Source of the DNA: Epiperipatus broadwayi
Lineage: Eukaryota > Onychophora > Udeonychophora > Euonychophora > Peripatidae
Direction of reading: 5' to 3'
DNA: 64,000 bases
NCBI GenBank assembly: GCA_028023455.1
Contig: JAQFVV010000324.1
Coordinates: 870,001 to 934,000, forward strand
Shown: positions 47,445-61,250 of the stretch, piece after piece
Layout of the letters: each line of letters begins with the position of its first letter
Numbering within the stretch: the stretch's first letter is position 1
Notes under the pieces: generated by a model
Told to the model about the DNA's origin: nothing
What the model saw: only the letters and a program-made list of their open reading frames with translations
Database searches by the model: none
Position numbers and translations under genes: made by a program

Positions 47445-50400
47445 TAGCGTACTGCCTTTATCATTATATATATATATATTTATTTAGCAAACCTGAAATG
47501 CTTTCTGCACATCCTTCACAAACAAATTTCGTAATTAATTAAATCTGACTGTATAATTGTCAATTATTTATTTAAGAACTATTTTGCTTCCCACACTCAT
47601 TATATACAAATGATTTTAAATGTAATAGTGTTTTAAAAGCCCATCTTTCATGTCTTATATATATAAACAGATTTATTTGTAATATCTTGAAGAGAGCTAA
47701 TAATATTTTATTGCTGATTGGTTTTTGGCCAACCAATTAACAAACTTTTATATTGTTTGTCAAAGCCACAGCAAAACTAATTAAAGAAAATAACCAAGTT
47801 GTATAAACAAAGACTTAACTTATTTTGTACTAAATTCCTTAATAAATTCCTATAATATTGTTATTTTAAATAAGCTTAGTTTGTCATCACTCCCAATCTC
47901 TAAAGTTAATTACTCTATTTAAACATTTCTTTGATTTAAATTCACTTCTTTGTAATGTTGCCATAAAGAATTATCATTATTACGGTTCAAACCATTAGTA
48001 ATCGATCAAATCATATCTGTACCATTCTGCAATCATCAGAATCCATTAAATCATTAAATTTTCATATAAACCCTTTTATTATTTTGAGTCTCTATGTGAA
48101 CCATGACCTCCAGCTGGGACGGAATAAAACCAAGCACTGCTAGTGTCATCACAAACGTTATCCATTAGTCAGAGAGGCAGTAGTTTAGGCAAATAGGTTA
48201 GGATTCATCCTTATCCTGATATATGTATCTTGTGCATGGTTGCATTCAAGGTACTTTTGCTTGGATTATTGGTCTTATTGAATGAATACACGATTTTGAC
48301 CGGCACAATACATTTGATGAAATTTTTATCTATTTGAATTTTTATTTATCAATTAAACAAGTAATGTGTCTTACAAGAGAAACTTTTTAAAAATATGTTA
48401 AAGAATTAAAGCCTATATATTGACATTAGCCATTTCTTTACATATTGCTTAAAATATCAAACTTATGATTAAAACATCATTTGTGTTGTATGTATTACCG
48501 ATAATATACACATGATTTTTTTTTCACATTAAAATACAATTTTTAAAAAGGTTATTTAAAGTAATTATTTGCTTACAAAGCAGATATTTTAGTTAATATT
48601 GTGAATAGAATATAAAAGCTTGTTAATATTTATGATTGTAGTCTAAAATTGAGATGTTAAATAAATAAAGGGTTAAGAGATAGCAAAAAATGGCAAATAA
48701 TGATCAAATGTTACTGCTTGATCATACTATTGTATTTCCTGATTATTTATTCTACTTAACCTTTGTCAGAGAACTCAACAAACCATCACTTAGATATTTT
48801 TGTTTTTAGTTGCTTTGGGGGGGGTGGGGGTGATAAAACGCAAATCTTGCTCTCATCAAATTGCTAACATACTAAATACACATATTGCATATATATTCAG
48901 ATCTATAAATTATTATTATCATTTTTATTGTGTTGTTAATTTTGATATTAAAAAGAGGCTTATAAAGACTAAAAATATTGAAGACTAAAAATATTAAAGT
49001 CTCGCTTTCTTTTTTTTTTAAATTATTTAAATTTACATTTTCTACAAGGGGTTTTATATTGAGGATTAAAGTTTTTAAAAAAAATTAAAAATAAATTGTT
49101 TTCATAGGTAAAGCAAAAGATATAAAAGAAACGAACGTATTATTTGATAGTCTTATTAGTTATGGCATTAAAATTTTTATAGTCCCAAAGGATTTATTCT
49201 TTCCTATGAGTGGTAGTTAACTATATCTTAATATAAAAAGAAAATTGGTTTGTTCTGATACCTTTGAATAACCCTTTTGCGTGCATTAATTTAACCTTTA
49301 TATTACATTCTGCAATAAAAAAAAATTAAATACCTGTAATTTCTTGTGACTGAAAATTAATGCTATATTATTAACATTTACAATTGACTTTTAAAATGCT
49401 TTATGCTTTAAAACAAGACATTAACTTATAAGATGTCTTACAATGCTAAGTATTATAATAATAACAACTGTCAAAAAATTTTAAAAACTTGGTGCTAATA
49501 ATTAGGATTTTTTCCCCCTGAATTTGTGAAGATGATGTTTGCTTTATATTGACTCATACATAAAGATGATAAGTTATTCTGTGTCTCTGAAATTATATTT
49601 AAGAAAAGGTTTGCAAAGTTTTATTTGGAGAAGAGATGATAAATTTAATATACATATATATATATATTTGGGCATAGAAATGTGGATTTGAAGGAAAATA
49701 TGAAAGATAAGGAAAAGGGATCTAATCATAGAAATTTAACATAATTGAACAGAATAAATGAAAAAATACTTCTTATTGAAGAAATTAGGAAAATAATTGA
49801 ATTTACATATATTTAGAAGTAAAAAATTATGAACAAAATGTCAATAGATATTGTGGATGAGAAGTAGATAATTAGAAGGTAGAAATTGATAGAAAACCTT
49901 AAGAGAGCAGGATAAAAATGAACTTCTAAAGATTATAGTAATTAATAAAAGAACTTAAAATACTAATCCAAGCTGATTTATTTGATCTGCCTTTTGCAGA
50001 AACTGATAATAATAACTTTTGCCATGACCAAATGATGATTGAAGTTAGAAATTCATGGAGGTACCACAAATGTTTGTAATGATTTAAGTATTTTATTTTA
50101 TCATCATTTTAATTTTGGTTTTATTCTTTTTTTATGTTTATATTTTACGTTCTTCTTACAACAGTAAAAATAGTTTTTCATCTATTCTTTTCCCAATTAT
50201 GACAGGCTTTCAAACACTTTTATATTATCTATGCTTTTTCCCCAATTCAAATTGTGTATATCATCTACCATTTCATTCTAATTATTTTATCTTTTTCTAA
50301 ATAATAATGAGTGCTGATAATGTTGATATAGCAAGATCTAATGGTTATAATAAAGATAATTATTTGGTTGGGATTTTTTTCTTTTTTTTGAAAATATATA

Positions 50401-50730
50401 AATATGCACAATTTGCTTGATGTAAAATTTATCAAAATCTAAAGGGAGAATAATACTTGGCAAGATTTAAAATTGATATAACTGCTTTTGAAATGTTTCT
50501 TCTAGAAGGAAGAAGTTTAATTGAACTAAATTGCTTCAAGAATATTTGGAGGAAAAACAAAATTACATGATGTTGAGTTTTCTGTGAAGTATTTTTGGAA
50601 TTTGTAGATGTGTCTGTGAAAGATTAATGGTATTAAAACTTGTTTTGTAGAATAGTAAGAATTTATGCTTTTGTTCCTTGCGGAAGAGTGTTATTATATA
50701 AATATCATTAAAGGACATTTCCCGCCTAAA
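47445..50730. other. AT-rich DNA, possible UTR or unrecognised repeats
   Basis: 48090-48260 is less AT-rich and holds a 21-codon ATG frame (48113-48178) without support. The remainder shows no recognised feature. 49600-50640 has scattered purine-rich pieces that might be decayed 5' LINE sequence. Confidence 0.35.
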
Positions 50731-50739
50731 TTTGTGAAT

Positions 50740-51780
50740 TCATGTGTTGGTAGGAATTTTACTTCAAAATTATTGAAATTAATGGTATTGATGCTATAAA
50801 CCCAAATAGTCTGCTGTTATTAAATTTTAGTACAGTACATAGAACTATTGTTCTTAAGCTGCTACGGGATTACCCAATTTCACATAATCTCTAGAAATAT
50901 TTATCAAATCATCTCCAAAAAAATTTCATCTTAGTGGCTTCTGACCAAAGCAATCAGATATAATTTAAAAGCTATTTTATTCCTTTTTTTCCAAGATTGA
51001 TGAAAATTTTGTAATTATTTATTTATTTATTTGTTTATTTTTTCAGGATCTTTTGTTTCAGTTCAAGTACTTTTTTATTTTTTATATTATCAATAGCTTT
51101 TATCATCTATTAAATAGTGTTTATTAAATGCAAGGCTTTCAAATATCTGGTTTCAATCAAATTCCAGCTCTAATTTCACTTTTATGCTCATATGATTTTT
51201 TAGTTTTAATTGCAAATTAGGACTAGTTCCAACCACTGGATAAATTATATATGTTCATCCCAAATTCATAAAGATAATAAATTTATTGCTTATGTCTAAT
51301 GATTTATTATTCTTATATCTTGCATATCTAAAATCTTAGGTAAAGCAGTAATTTTCTAATTTTTCTCTTTTTTTAAGGATCTTATGTTTTTAAATGATTA
51401 TCAGTTTGATTTTCATAAGAATAATTTATGATGCTCACAAGATTGAAAAAGCTTACAGTTGGATATTGCCAAGGTTTTTGATAAAATTTGTTTTAGGTCA
51501 CTACTTTATAATTTTTCCTTCATATAAATCTTATCACATGAATTCTATAAATATGTATTTAACTTTCAGCTTATTAAATTCAGGTTTAGGTTGGTTGATT
51601 TTTTTCCTTATGTAACAAAAGGGAAATTAAATATTCAGAAACTAGTTATAGTTTTTCTTACTATCATTTTATTCTAAGGTTTCATTGTGGCAAAAAGATA
51701 TCTACTGCCTACTAATGTAAATTTAAGAAACTAATGGTACTTATGGGTTTTTGCTATTCTTTATTCAGTGAGTCAAAAAT
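50740..51780 (+). pseudogene. Decayed CR1/Jockey-like LINE reverse transcriptase
   Basis: Plus-strand fragments in order: LNGIDAINPNSLLLL (about 50778-50822; compare LxxxDxxKAxGPDxI), LNDYQFDFHKN (51390-51421; compare LSDxQYGFRKxxST), SLQLDIAKVFDKICFRSLLYN (about 51453-51512; compare FLDLSKAFDxVxHxxLL) and a continuation with LSHEFYKYVFNF (compare GISxxLLxWxxxFL). The blocks are RT domains 1-4 of CR1/Jockey-type elements. The catalytic Asp of the SKAFD block is kept but stops and frameshifts are everywhere. This is a fossil copy. Confidence 0.6.
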
Positions 51781-52744
51781 GTGTACAGCTGGTACTGAAA
51801 TATACACTGACTTAACATTGGATTCTAAAGTTTAGAGAATTTTGAAAGTTTCAAATCTTTAGTTTGCATAGAGGATAAGGTTAAAAAGTAGCCATTGGAA
51901 TAATATCACGAAATTAGCTTTCTATATCAGAAGGAAGCCAAAGCAAAAGTCTTGGAACCCTGACTTCACTGCCATTTAGTCTTAATTAATTTTATATTAT
52001 AATACCAAGAGTTGCCACTTTCTTCAAATTCTGCTTCCAACTGTTTTGATACATTTTTCTTTTGTAATATACTTGCATAATCAATTTTTTAACACCTGAT
52101 AATATTTATTTATTTGTTTTTTGTTTTAATTCATCTCAGTTTATCTATTTAAGTATTGTTATTTCTTATGGGTTTTTTATTTTATTTTAAAAGGCAACAT
52201 TTACTTAGAAAAACTTTTTGGATGAAGAACTTATGTGCATAGGCATGGTAAACTGTCCTTAAATAAGGCCAGTGCATTACAAGAAGCCTTTATAACAATG
52301 CCTCATAGCAAATGTGAAGGATAAGTTATCAGATTTTTCCACTGCTTTTTATTCCCTGATCATAATTTAACTATTGATGTTAACTAATTTATCTATCCTG
52401 ATGAAAACTTTTAATCATGAATCCATTTGTTTAAACTACTCAGTAGGGTCCAATATTTCATTTCCTATTATCTTTTCATCAAACAATTTTTATTTTGATG
52501 ATATAAATATAATGAAAAACTTTTAATTATTTTATTTACTTTTTTTATTATTGACCAGCACAATGAATGTTTTAATTTATTCTGTTTTTTAATACTGATA
52601 TTATTTTGTTTCTATCAAAATATATATATCACAATTCTTCTAATTTACATTTAATATCTGCATTAGCGACAATAATTCATTTTACATTACCTTAATTTAA
52701 AATCATCTGTATAAGCATGAGAATTAGGTAGATAACAGTTGTTA

Positions 52745-53010
52745 CTACTATCATATCATCACTATAATCTTTTTTAATTATTATCAATCCACAGCATTCT
52801 TCTCCCATGAAATCTCTTTCTAGATATTTTATAATCTCTTATGAGTCAATTTAAACTGTCTATCTATTATAATCTTCTTTAGCAATATGTCCACCCGAGA
52901 TCTATTACTTTAATTTTTTCCAGGATTTCATTGATATCTGTTCATTCTCTCACCTGCCTTCCAACATACATCTCTCAATATTTGCAGAATGGTGTGAAAT
53001 TTATGTTACT
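52745..53010 (-). pseudogene. Decayed RTE LINE 3' end
   Basis: In complement, pieces match the C-terminal end of the 21.5-kb RTE element: ILRDVCWKAG (compare [11 protein letters not shown]), ARDDNR-like text around 52880 and the 3' terminal sequence near 52785 (CAATCCACAGCATTCTTC; compare CAATCCACTGCAGGATGA). A (TAT)CATC repeat tail lies at 52748-52765. Only about 260 bp remain. Confidence 0.65.
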
Positions 53011-56000
53011 CTTGATAATGCAACTGCCTGTTTATAAAAAGAAAAAGCTTACAAATATTGTTTTTAGTTAATGTTAAAAAATATAAAACGTTTACATTAA
53101 ATAATCATATTGTTGATAAAATGTTTAACATATTAAATTTTTAATTTCTTTCTTCTTTATTTAATATTTATATAAGAAAATTTAAGTTTCTTATAGGTAC
53201 AAAGAAGTAAACATATCTAGCTATTAGCATTCTAATTTTAAATGATGTTAATGGCAGTTATAGAAGCAATATTTATAATAAAACTTGAATGATGTCTTAC
53301 TTTACTTTTAACCTAGTTTTAATAAATAAACATTTTTTTATTATATTCATTTATTACTATAGTTGCTTTATTTTTTTTCAACACCTTTTAATATTTTTTT
53401 GTAAATACATAATCTATTTTTAATTTGGCTCCAGGCGCTGTTAAAACCTTTCATATTCATACATTAGTGTTTATATTATAACAATCAAACACCGAATGCA
53501 TTAAGAATATTTTCAACTTTAGAATTTAATATTAATGCATAAAAGAAATAACTTCAGTAATAATTGAACACTTTATAAATGTATAAAGTGTTAAATATTT
53601 TCTTAAGTATGTGTGACAACTTCGGTATTCAAATTTACTTTAAAAACAGATTAATATATTTATTTAATTATTGTGTGTACGTTAAATTCTCTTCCTTAAA
53701 ACTAGAGAGTATTAGGCAGAAGGGCACCATGGTAAAAAGATGAAATAGCCTTTAAATATCTTTGCCAATACAAAAATATCTTGAAAAGCTCTTCATAGAA
53801 GAAGTAATAGGAAAAGGCATTGCACATCGGGTTTTCCAGATAATGAAAGTTTAAGCTTTTTTTTTCCATAGTTAAAAATAGCTAGATATGCATTTACTGG
53901 CTAATATTGATAGCTAGGTGATTGCCTATGAACTAGCTATGTTAATTTTAAAAATTCCTAACTAATTGAAACCTGAAAAAATGTTCAAATTTTATTCAGC
54001 CTAGTTTCAAACACCAAGATATTTTTATACTGTATTTTAAATATATATTTGCTCAATGTATATAATCTTGAATCTAGAAAGCCTTTGTTTAATATCTTTT
54101 GTCTAGATGAAATCAGATTAATATGTATTCATTATGATTGATTATTCTTAATTATAAATAATATTCTATATTATTATTTTTTTTAAGAACAAGCTGAAAA
54201 GTATATATACAATTTATTCATTTACAAATATATATCATGTGGAATAAAATCAAAAGCCATTATTCTTGTTGAGTATTAGAAGTTGGATATATATGTTTTT
54301 GGCAAAGTGTGAAAAAACAGCATTATATAGAGCCTAGGCATTTTATACAATGTATGATATTTTGGGGCAAAGTATGAAATTTTATTTCTATTTTCATTTT
54401 TATATACTTTCCCTAGGTCTTTTATAGAATACTTAGGCATTCTAAAGAATATCAAGTAGACTTTCAGTAAAGTATAAAAAAGGCTTTTAGTGAAAAGATT
54501 CATGGAAAAATATAAGAAATCCAATTAGAAAAAAACAGTTTTTTTTTTTTTCATATTTAACCTTTATCAGAGAATACTAGAATAAAATAAACTGTCCAAA
54601 ATAGGGGGTTTTGGTGGAATTTTAGTAAATAATAAACATTTACTTATACTACTATGCATTAAATTTTTGATATTTCAATGAAGTTTCAGTTTTTTCATTT
54701 TGAGTACAGTCATTAGTATTTTTCACTGACAAATCCACTGATGATAAAATATAATATTAACAAGTTAACACATGACGGTGGGTAGTGAAATGTCGATTTT
54801 TCTCGAAACATCTAACAAGCCAGGAAAGAAATGAATGGCTTTTTCACGCTATTATTTTGGAAGTAAAGCTCCAAGAGCAAAGGATTTCAAATCAGATAAA
54901 TTTTCAGGAATCTAAAGAATTTCAATGCAATTATTATCTTTCCATTCATCAGTAACTAACTGTAAAAATTTAAACCTAAGATTTATTAATAATTTCAATC
55001 ATTAATTTTATTAATTGTGTGTTAAACTCATGAAACTTAATGTTGCTGTCATTTTTGCAATTTCAAATGTTCAGTGCTGAAAGTTTCCTTTTGTCATTTT
55101 ATAAAATGTTTAGTAAATATGTGGAAATCTAGGCATTTCATACTTAATCGTTTCACTTTTGGCATTATATAAAACATCTAGGTATTCTATACAATTGTTT
55201 TCATACTTTGCTAGTAATATATATATATTATATGGGATTTATTTGAGTCTAAGCAGTATTATTGTACCGACATTTCAAGAGGATTACACCTACTATCAAT
55301 TGGGAGAGGAATGTTATTTAAAATTCCTTGTAGAGGCACTATAAACACACAACATATAATAAGATTAAAAGTTCATTGATTAAATAATAATAATAATAAT
55401 TTAAAAATGAAAGTGGGTGATGAGATAATTTTAGATAAAATCAGTGTAAAATAACCGATATTTTAATTGATAGACTTTTAAAAATGTTTCTAAATAGGAG
55501 ATAATATATATCATTGCATATTTTGATAAAGTCCGATTTCCTAAGAATCTGAATGGCTTTTTTGATTTTTTTCTAGTAATGAAGATCGTTGCTGCAAACG
55601 ACATGGTCTTTGATTGGTGTGCAATCCAGCCGAAATTAGTAGTACAATAATATTGTTAATTATGCGTAGATGAACCCGGATGATTAATCTTGTATAAATA
55701 TTATTCGCGAAAAACATCAATTAAATATGTATATATACGCACTTACTTATTTCAGAAAGATCTTTAAAATTTATATAAATTTCCTTTACATTTGTTATGT
55801 AATATATCAATTATTAGAATGTTTTTTTCTTTCCAATATTTAAATTGGATTTTATTTTTTTAAATCAGGCTAGAAAAGTGTATACACTTTTATTATCGAT
55901 TTGTTACAAGATGCGTCAAATGTATGCAATTTTAAACTCGAGAGTTGTGCGGCAGAGAATTCACACTTTTTCTTGGTTTCCATTTACTTATATTGCCAAT

Positions 56001-57517
56001 TATTGTGGAATTTAAATTTTAAAAAGTTTTATTTTTTAAAAAGAAATAAGTCAAAAATAAAAGAAACAATACTGAATAAAAAGTTTATTGATTTTTTCCT
56101 GAATACTCTTTAGTAAATATTTCAGGGATAAATTTCTTATTACAAATTTCCATCAACTATTGAAAAAGTATATCCTATTTTTAATATTACTTTAATTAGC
56201 TTCTTTTGTTATCTGAAATACAACGTATAAATAAATATGCTGAAATATTTTGTCTTCCGTATTAACGCTTAGTTTATTATTATGACATATATTTATTAGT
56301 AAGCTCTTATTTCCCATGGATAAGAGGTCCATATTTCGTTTCTCTACAATAAATTACAAAATTGTAGCCTTATATGCAAATAATTTAATTTAAATAATTA
56401 TTTTATGATGATGAAATGTTCTATAGTGTAATTTTTTTAATACAAGATCTAAGTATGTTTGTTGCATATTAACATTATCGTTCGACTTTCTACCCAAAAC
56501 ATTACCAAATCTTTTAACAGATCCGCATTCTCAAATTGATAACAGTCTTAATCAAAAATGACTGAAGATTTTAAGATGTATATATAATACGAATCACCTC
56601 CTAATAAATAGTAGCTAAATATCATTTCAGATTACTATTTTCTTTTTTTTTTTTTCAAATATTAGTAATTTTTTTAATTAAAATTGTCCAATAAATACAT
56701 TTCTGTTTTTAAAATTTAACATGTGATAATGCTTTCTAATTTATTTTTTATAATTTAACTATTTTTAAAAAATTTGCTTGATTTACCATCTGTTTTATCT
56801 GAACTTTTAAACATTTTTTGTTTAATTATATTTTTTTGTGTTCTAATTTCATCTAATTTATATTTTTCTTCATTTCTCCCTGAATTCACATCATTAATAT
56901 TTTTTTCTTCAGTTGTTATATATATATTCCTCAGGACATTTATATAAAATACTATATTCTTTTTTTTTATCTTATATCTTTTTTATGCATTTATAAAATT
57001 ATAAACCAACAAATTTACCTTTCTTTTATCATTGTAACAATGTTTATTTTATTTTTCACTCAATCAATTTAATCCTTTGGCTGATCTGTCATCTTCTTGA
57101 TAGTTAAAATATATGTATAAGGGTACATGAATATATAAAAAAATAATTTACCTACAAACAAACATTATATCCAAGTATAAATTGAATATTTTTATATCTT
57201 AATTATATATATATTCTCAAAGTCTATATTATATTTGTATTATAATAAAGTTAAAAAGCAGGAAGTCATTACAATTTTATACATATATATTTTCATATTA
57301 ATTAGTATTGTCGTGATTATAAAAATATAGCTAACTCAAAAAACTTATAATGTTTTATTGTTTATTAACATTTTAATTGTTTGTCTTAATTTTGCCTTTT
57401 AAATTTCTATTATTAATCTAATAATTAATGTACAAACTTTTAATTCTATAACCATTAAATTTAAATTTAATATTTATTATTAAAATTTTTATTAACTAAT
57501 TTCAAATTATTATTATA
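53011..57517. other. AT-rich DNA, no gene seen
   Basis: No coding frame of note. 54280-54500 and 55130-55200 repeat phrases like TAGGCATT(T/C)TATAC and GGCAAAGTATGAA in both orientations, perhaps a very old repeat. 55580-55700 is somewhat GC-richer with no recognised content. Confidence 0.4.
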
Positions 57518-57995
57518 AAAGGATTTGCTATTGATGGAGATAGTGTACTGCCACTGCTAGAGATGCCATTTCTGCATAAACCAGCAGAAATATCCATAGT
57601 AGGGGCCCAAAAGCAGTTATGCTTGTTCCAGTCGCGAGGTGGCACTGTTCACCATGCATAAGCACAGAAACATTTCACCAGCTAGCTGGCACCAAAGCTG
57701 CCTACGTGGTGGGGCACTGGTTGCCATGCATAGGCCCATTTAGCTTATGTCATCTGCTACCAGCAACTACCAAGATTCTAGCCCACTATGTGGTGCTGTT
57801 TCTCCATTCTACACACGGAAAAACTGCGCACTATAACCACAATATTATTGTAAGACTAATATCTATGCACATATTACTTAAGAGATACAAGCATTGCTGC
57901 TTTTGGGCCCCTACTGTGGATATTTCTGTGTGTTTATGCAGAAATGGCATCTCTAGCAGTGGCAGTACACTATCTCCACCAGTATCAAAGGATTT
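57518..57995. mobile_element. Mutator-like MITE, 99-bp inverted repeats, 9-bp duplication
   Basis: A 460-bp element (57527-57986) with inverted repeats at 57527-57625 and 57888-57986 that are about 90% identical, flanked by a perfect 9-bp duplication AAAGGATTT (57518-57526 and 57987-57995). Long terminal repeats with 9-bp duplications are characteristic of Mutator-like elements. The interior is non-coding (the 131-residue frame across it is shaped by the repeats) and far more GC-rich than the host DNA. No transposase is present, so movement would need one in trans. Confidence 0.85.
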
Positions 57996-58208
57996 TAATA
58001 AATATTTTTTTTAATTTTACATTAAATAAAGATTATAAAATAAAATGTTATTATATGTTAAATAAAAACTGCCTTCACATTTCATACTTCTGTCTTATGT
58101 TAACATACCCATAAATGAGTTTGATCACCAGCATCATCAAGTAAACCTGTATTACTGTGTAGTGAATATTTTTGTTAAGTGCATATCACTTACTTGTTAA
58201 TTTTTGTG

Positions 58209-58820
58209 ATGGCAGAAAAATTACAACAGTGTGAAATTCTGATTTCTCTTAGAGAAAATGGCAGGCAAACACTTGAAATGCTTGAAATAGCTAATAAGCA
58301 ATCTGTTCTGGAAAAAAAAAACATAAATATATGAGTGGTTTAATGGAAGAGTTTGAATACACTACCTCCCCAAAAGTGTATCCAGTGAAGTCAAATTTCA
58401 AAATGACGCTGATGTTTTTTTTATGCAAATGGTATTGTTTACTCAGAATTCATTTATAATGGTCAGGTGTTTTAACTACAAGTTTTGAAATATTTGCATG
58501 ATGTGATAAAATGAAAATATCCTGATTTGTGACAAAGTGGGGAGTGCAAGCTTTACTATGACAATGCATCAGATCTCAAAGTCTTGAGTTTGAAACAATT
58601 TGTAATTACAAACATCACATCTCAGCTTATTCATCAACTATGATCACCCAGTCTCACTCTTTGTGACTTCTTTTTATTGCCCTAAATGAAAAAATGCCTT
58701 AGAAAAAAAGTTTTGCAGTCTTAGAAGTGAAGAAAAAATGTCAGAAATATTAAAATGCATCACTTTTGAACAGTTTCAGAATCGCTTTGAAAAGTAGAAA
58801 ACTAGTTTGGATATTTTGTC
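58209..58820 (+). pseudogene. mariner-type transposase relic
   Basis: ATG at 58209 opens a frame reading ILISLRENGRQTLEMLEIAN, matching the N-terminal helix-turn-helix of mariner (KLGKSASETLEMLxxAY). Then EWFNGR (about 58332-58350; compare EWFKRFKxGR), VFFxxNGIVYSEFIYNGQ (58410-58465; compare FFDxxGIVxxEFVPxGQ), DNASDLKVLSLKQFV (58559-58605; compare HDNAPAHTxxxVxxFL) and SPSLTLCDFFLLP (58647-58683; compare SPDLAPCDFFLFP). Total span is about 610 bp against about 1035 for a full gene, so internal deletions occurred between EWF and the catalytic region. Frameshifts and stops abound. Confidence 0.75.
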
Positions 58821-59029
58821 CAATGAAAAAAATCACATCTCATCTAAAGTTAAAAAAAAATTGAAGGTTAATTTATTACAATTAGCAAATAGTAAAATTA
58901 TAGATAATTCATTGAAATTACCTATAAACTATTCTGAATATTTTGTCCAATGAAAAAAAAAATTCAAATTTCATCAAAAGTTCAAAAACACATTTTAAAA
59001 TGTCATTAGCAAAAATATCTATATTCTGC

Positions 59030-61250
59030 TTAGTGTTTGATCTTTATGTGAGAGTTCACTAGTGGATCAACAATTTATTCATTAATAATAATCGTAAAAT
59101 ATATATATAAATTTGCCAGCCATTTTCTAAGACTAATGACATCATAAGATAGTATTTAACTCTATGTTATCTAAAAAAATAGTGACTTTCATGCTGAAAT
59201 TGTAAAGTACAGAGTTTATTCATAATACATAATACAGGTCACAATATTACAGTGCTTTATGCAATATTTTAATTATAAACTTAAAATATGATTAATGAAT
59301 GTGCAATACAATATTTTATTTAATTTCCAATCAATACTTCATTAATGACATATCCAAAGTAAAAATTTTCCTCATTAATGATTACAAAACTAAAACAAAA
59401 GGTGTTTCATTTACTATTATAAATAATCAAACTTATATTTTAATGATGTATAACAAATAATTATATTAATACAGTATTAAATTTTAAAATATGTAAAAAC
59501 TGCACACTGTATTCTCATTTATATGGATTAAAATTTTTTCTAACAGTAATTTGCTTCCTGCAAAATTATGATTATTGTATTGTACTTTAGTTATCATAAT
59601 TATTATTTTGTAAAAAAAAAAAAAAAGATTTCCCAATAATGAACTTTGTATGATCAAAAATTACTAAATTTAAATTTAAAATAACATTTAATCTATTTTC
59701 TTACTTTTAAAACATATCATAATTTGTTTCAGAACAGCAGACATTATCGCAAAGGTATAAAAAATATAGAAATTTAAAAAAAAAAAGAAAATTTTATTTA
59801 GCATAAAATTAAAAATAAATTTTGGTCATATATTATTAATATTTAATTTTAAATTGTGTACAGTGTAAATATTAGCTAAAGTATTCAGTCAAATCAAACT
59901 GGAATATAAATGTAATTTTACTATTTACAAAATGAGGAAAATTGCATACATTACACAGTTAATAATAAATTTTGTATGATAGGATTCATATTTTAATGTC
60001 TATTTAAATAGTTCATATCTCTCCCTTCATGAGTACTTCAAATCTAAATTTTTTAAACTCATTTCAAAGAAAATGGCTACCACATTTAATGAAATGTGAT
60101 ACATTGATGGCAAAAAAAAAAAATGTTACAGTTAGCATATTTGTATATAAAGTGCTGTTTATTTAGATCTGCATAGTACATATTGTAAAAAAAATCTTAA
60201 ATATTGATTATAATAGACAAACACAGAGTACATTAGATACTTTTTTAATACATTAGAATATTTTTTTGAAGTTAACTGCAATTAGGTTTTGATAATGTAC
60301 AGTATGCAAATTTTGCTACTCTTACACTAATGATAAATAACAAATCTTTATGATTAATAAAATTAGTTGTTATTAAACATTTGTTTCTAAATAATTTCAT
60401 ATAAGTAATATATGATAGTAGTTTATTTTCACTTTCTCATCCATTTTGCTTTATTTTGGGATTGTTAAAAGTTGCACCCTCTAACAATTCTGTTTAAAAA
60501 TTTATAGCTACATCAAATTTCAACTAGAATCATGGCAGCAACTAATATAATCATGAAAAAAATCAAGGAGATCTCTAAGCTTGGAAGCTAAAATGGATAT
60601 TTTACATCAGCTGGAAAGAGAAGAAGGAAATCATGACATTTTTTATGAGTTTATCCACATTTACCGTCAGCACTATTTTTGAAAACAAAGTGCTCAAACT
60701 ATCGTAGGGGCATACAAACTTTCCAAAATCATGAAATAACAGCATCTTATATGAAAAGAAAAGCTAAAAAATACTCTTGACCATCCATTCTAAACTTTTT
60801 CTCTACAGATTCTCAGCCATCAACATCTGATGCACTCATCCCAAAAAAAACTAAGGTTAAACAAAAGATTTAGAAGACAATGATGAATCTTAGAATGAGC
60901 AAATTCTGACTCAGAAAACTGGATAATTATGATTGATGAATAAATTAACAAGCTAAATATTTGTTGCATAAACTTAAATTGCATTATTGTACAGATAAAT
61001 ATTTTAAGTGCATACTTGCATAAAACACATAGTACAGCTTACATACATATGTAATGCGCATTAAGGTTTTTTTAATTATTATAGTGTTTGTTCATAGCTT
61101 ATAATCCAATTTTTAGCTAGAGTAACCAGCTAATTTTTTCCCCATAGGAAACCATTATAATTTCTTGTTCTTTATATGATAATCTTGCTTAATGAATAGT
61201 TCTTGTTAATCATTTTTGTCCTTGATAAGCAAGATAAAGATATATTAAAA
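59030..61250 (+). mobile_element. Tigger/pogo-like DNA transposon relic, copy B
   Basis: Matches copy A (14.9-18.8 kb, opposite strand) in collinear blocks: 59112-59190, 59940-60420 (with a 37-bp near-identical part at 60131-60167), 60860-60930 and 60990-61235. Copy B has about 730 bp between its first two blocks that copy A lacks (59200-59930), either an insertion here or a deletion there. Near its 3' end CTTGATAAGCAAGATAAAGAT matches copy A's terminal region. Copy B keeps the N-terminal transposase part that A lost, while A keeps the C-terminal part. Confidence 0.7.
60540..60880 (+). pseudogene. CENP-B-type HTH of Tigger/pogo-like transposase, broken
   Basis: Reads SLSLEAKMDILHQLEREEGN (about 60568-60627), then after a frameshift STFTVSTIFENK (about 60657-60692). 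This is the pattern of the N-terminal HTH of Tigger/CENP-B proteins (SLxxKLxIIxxLExGE...LSxSTVSTIxKNK). It binds transposon ends in working elements. A shortened C-terminal scrap, DSQPSTSDALIPKKT (60810-60855), follows. The DDE core is deleted. Confidence 0.65.

Noticed and set aside
57619-58014. 131-residue frame
   Set aside because: It spans the interior and right inverted repeat of the Mutator-like MITE. It has no domain and is read as repeat sequence.
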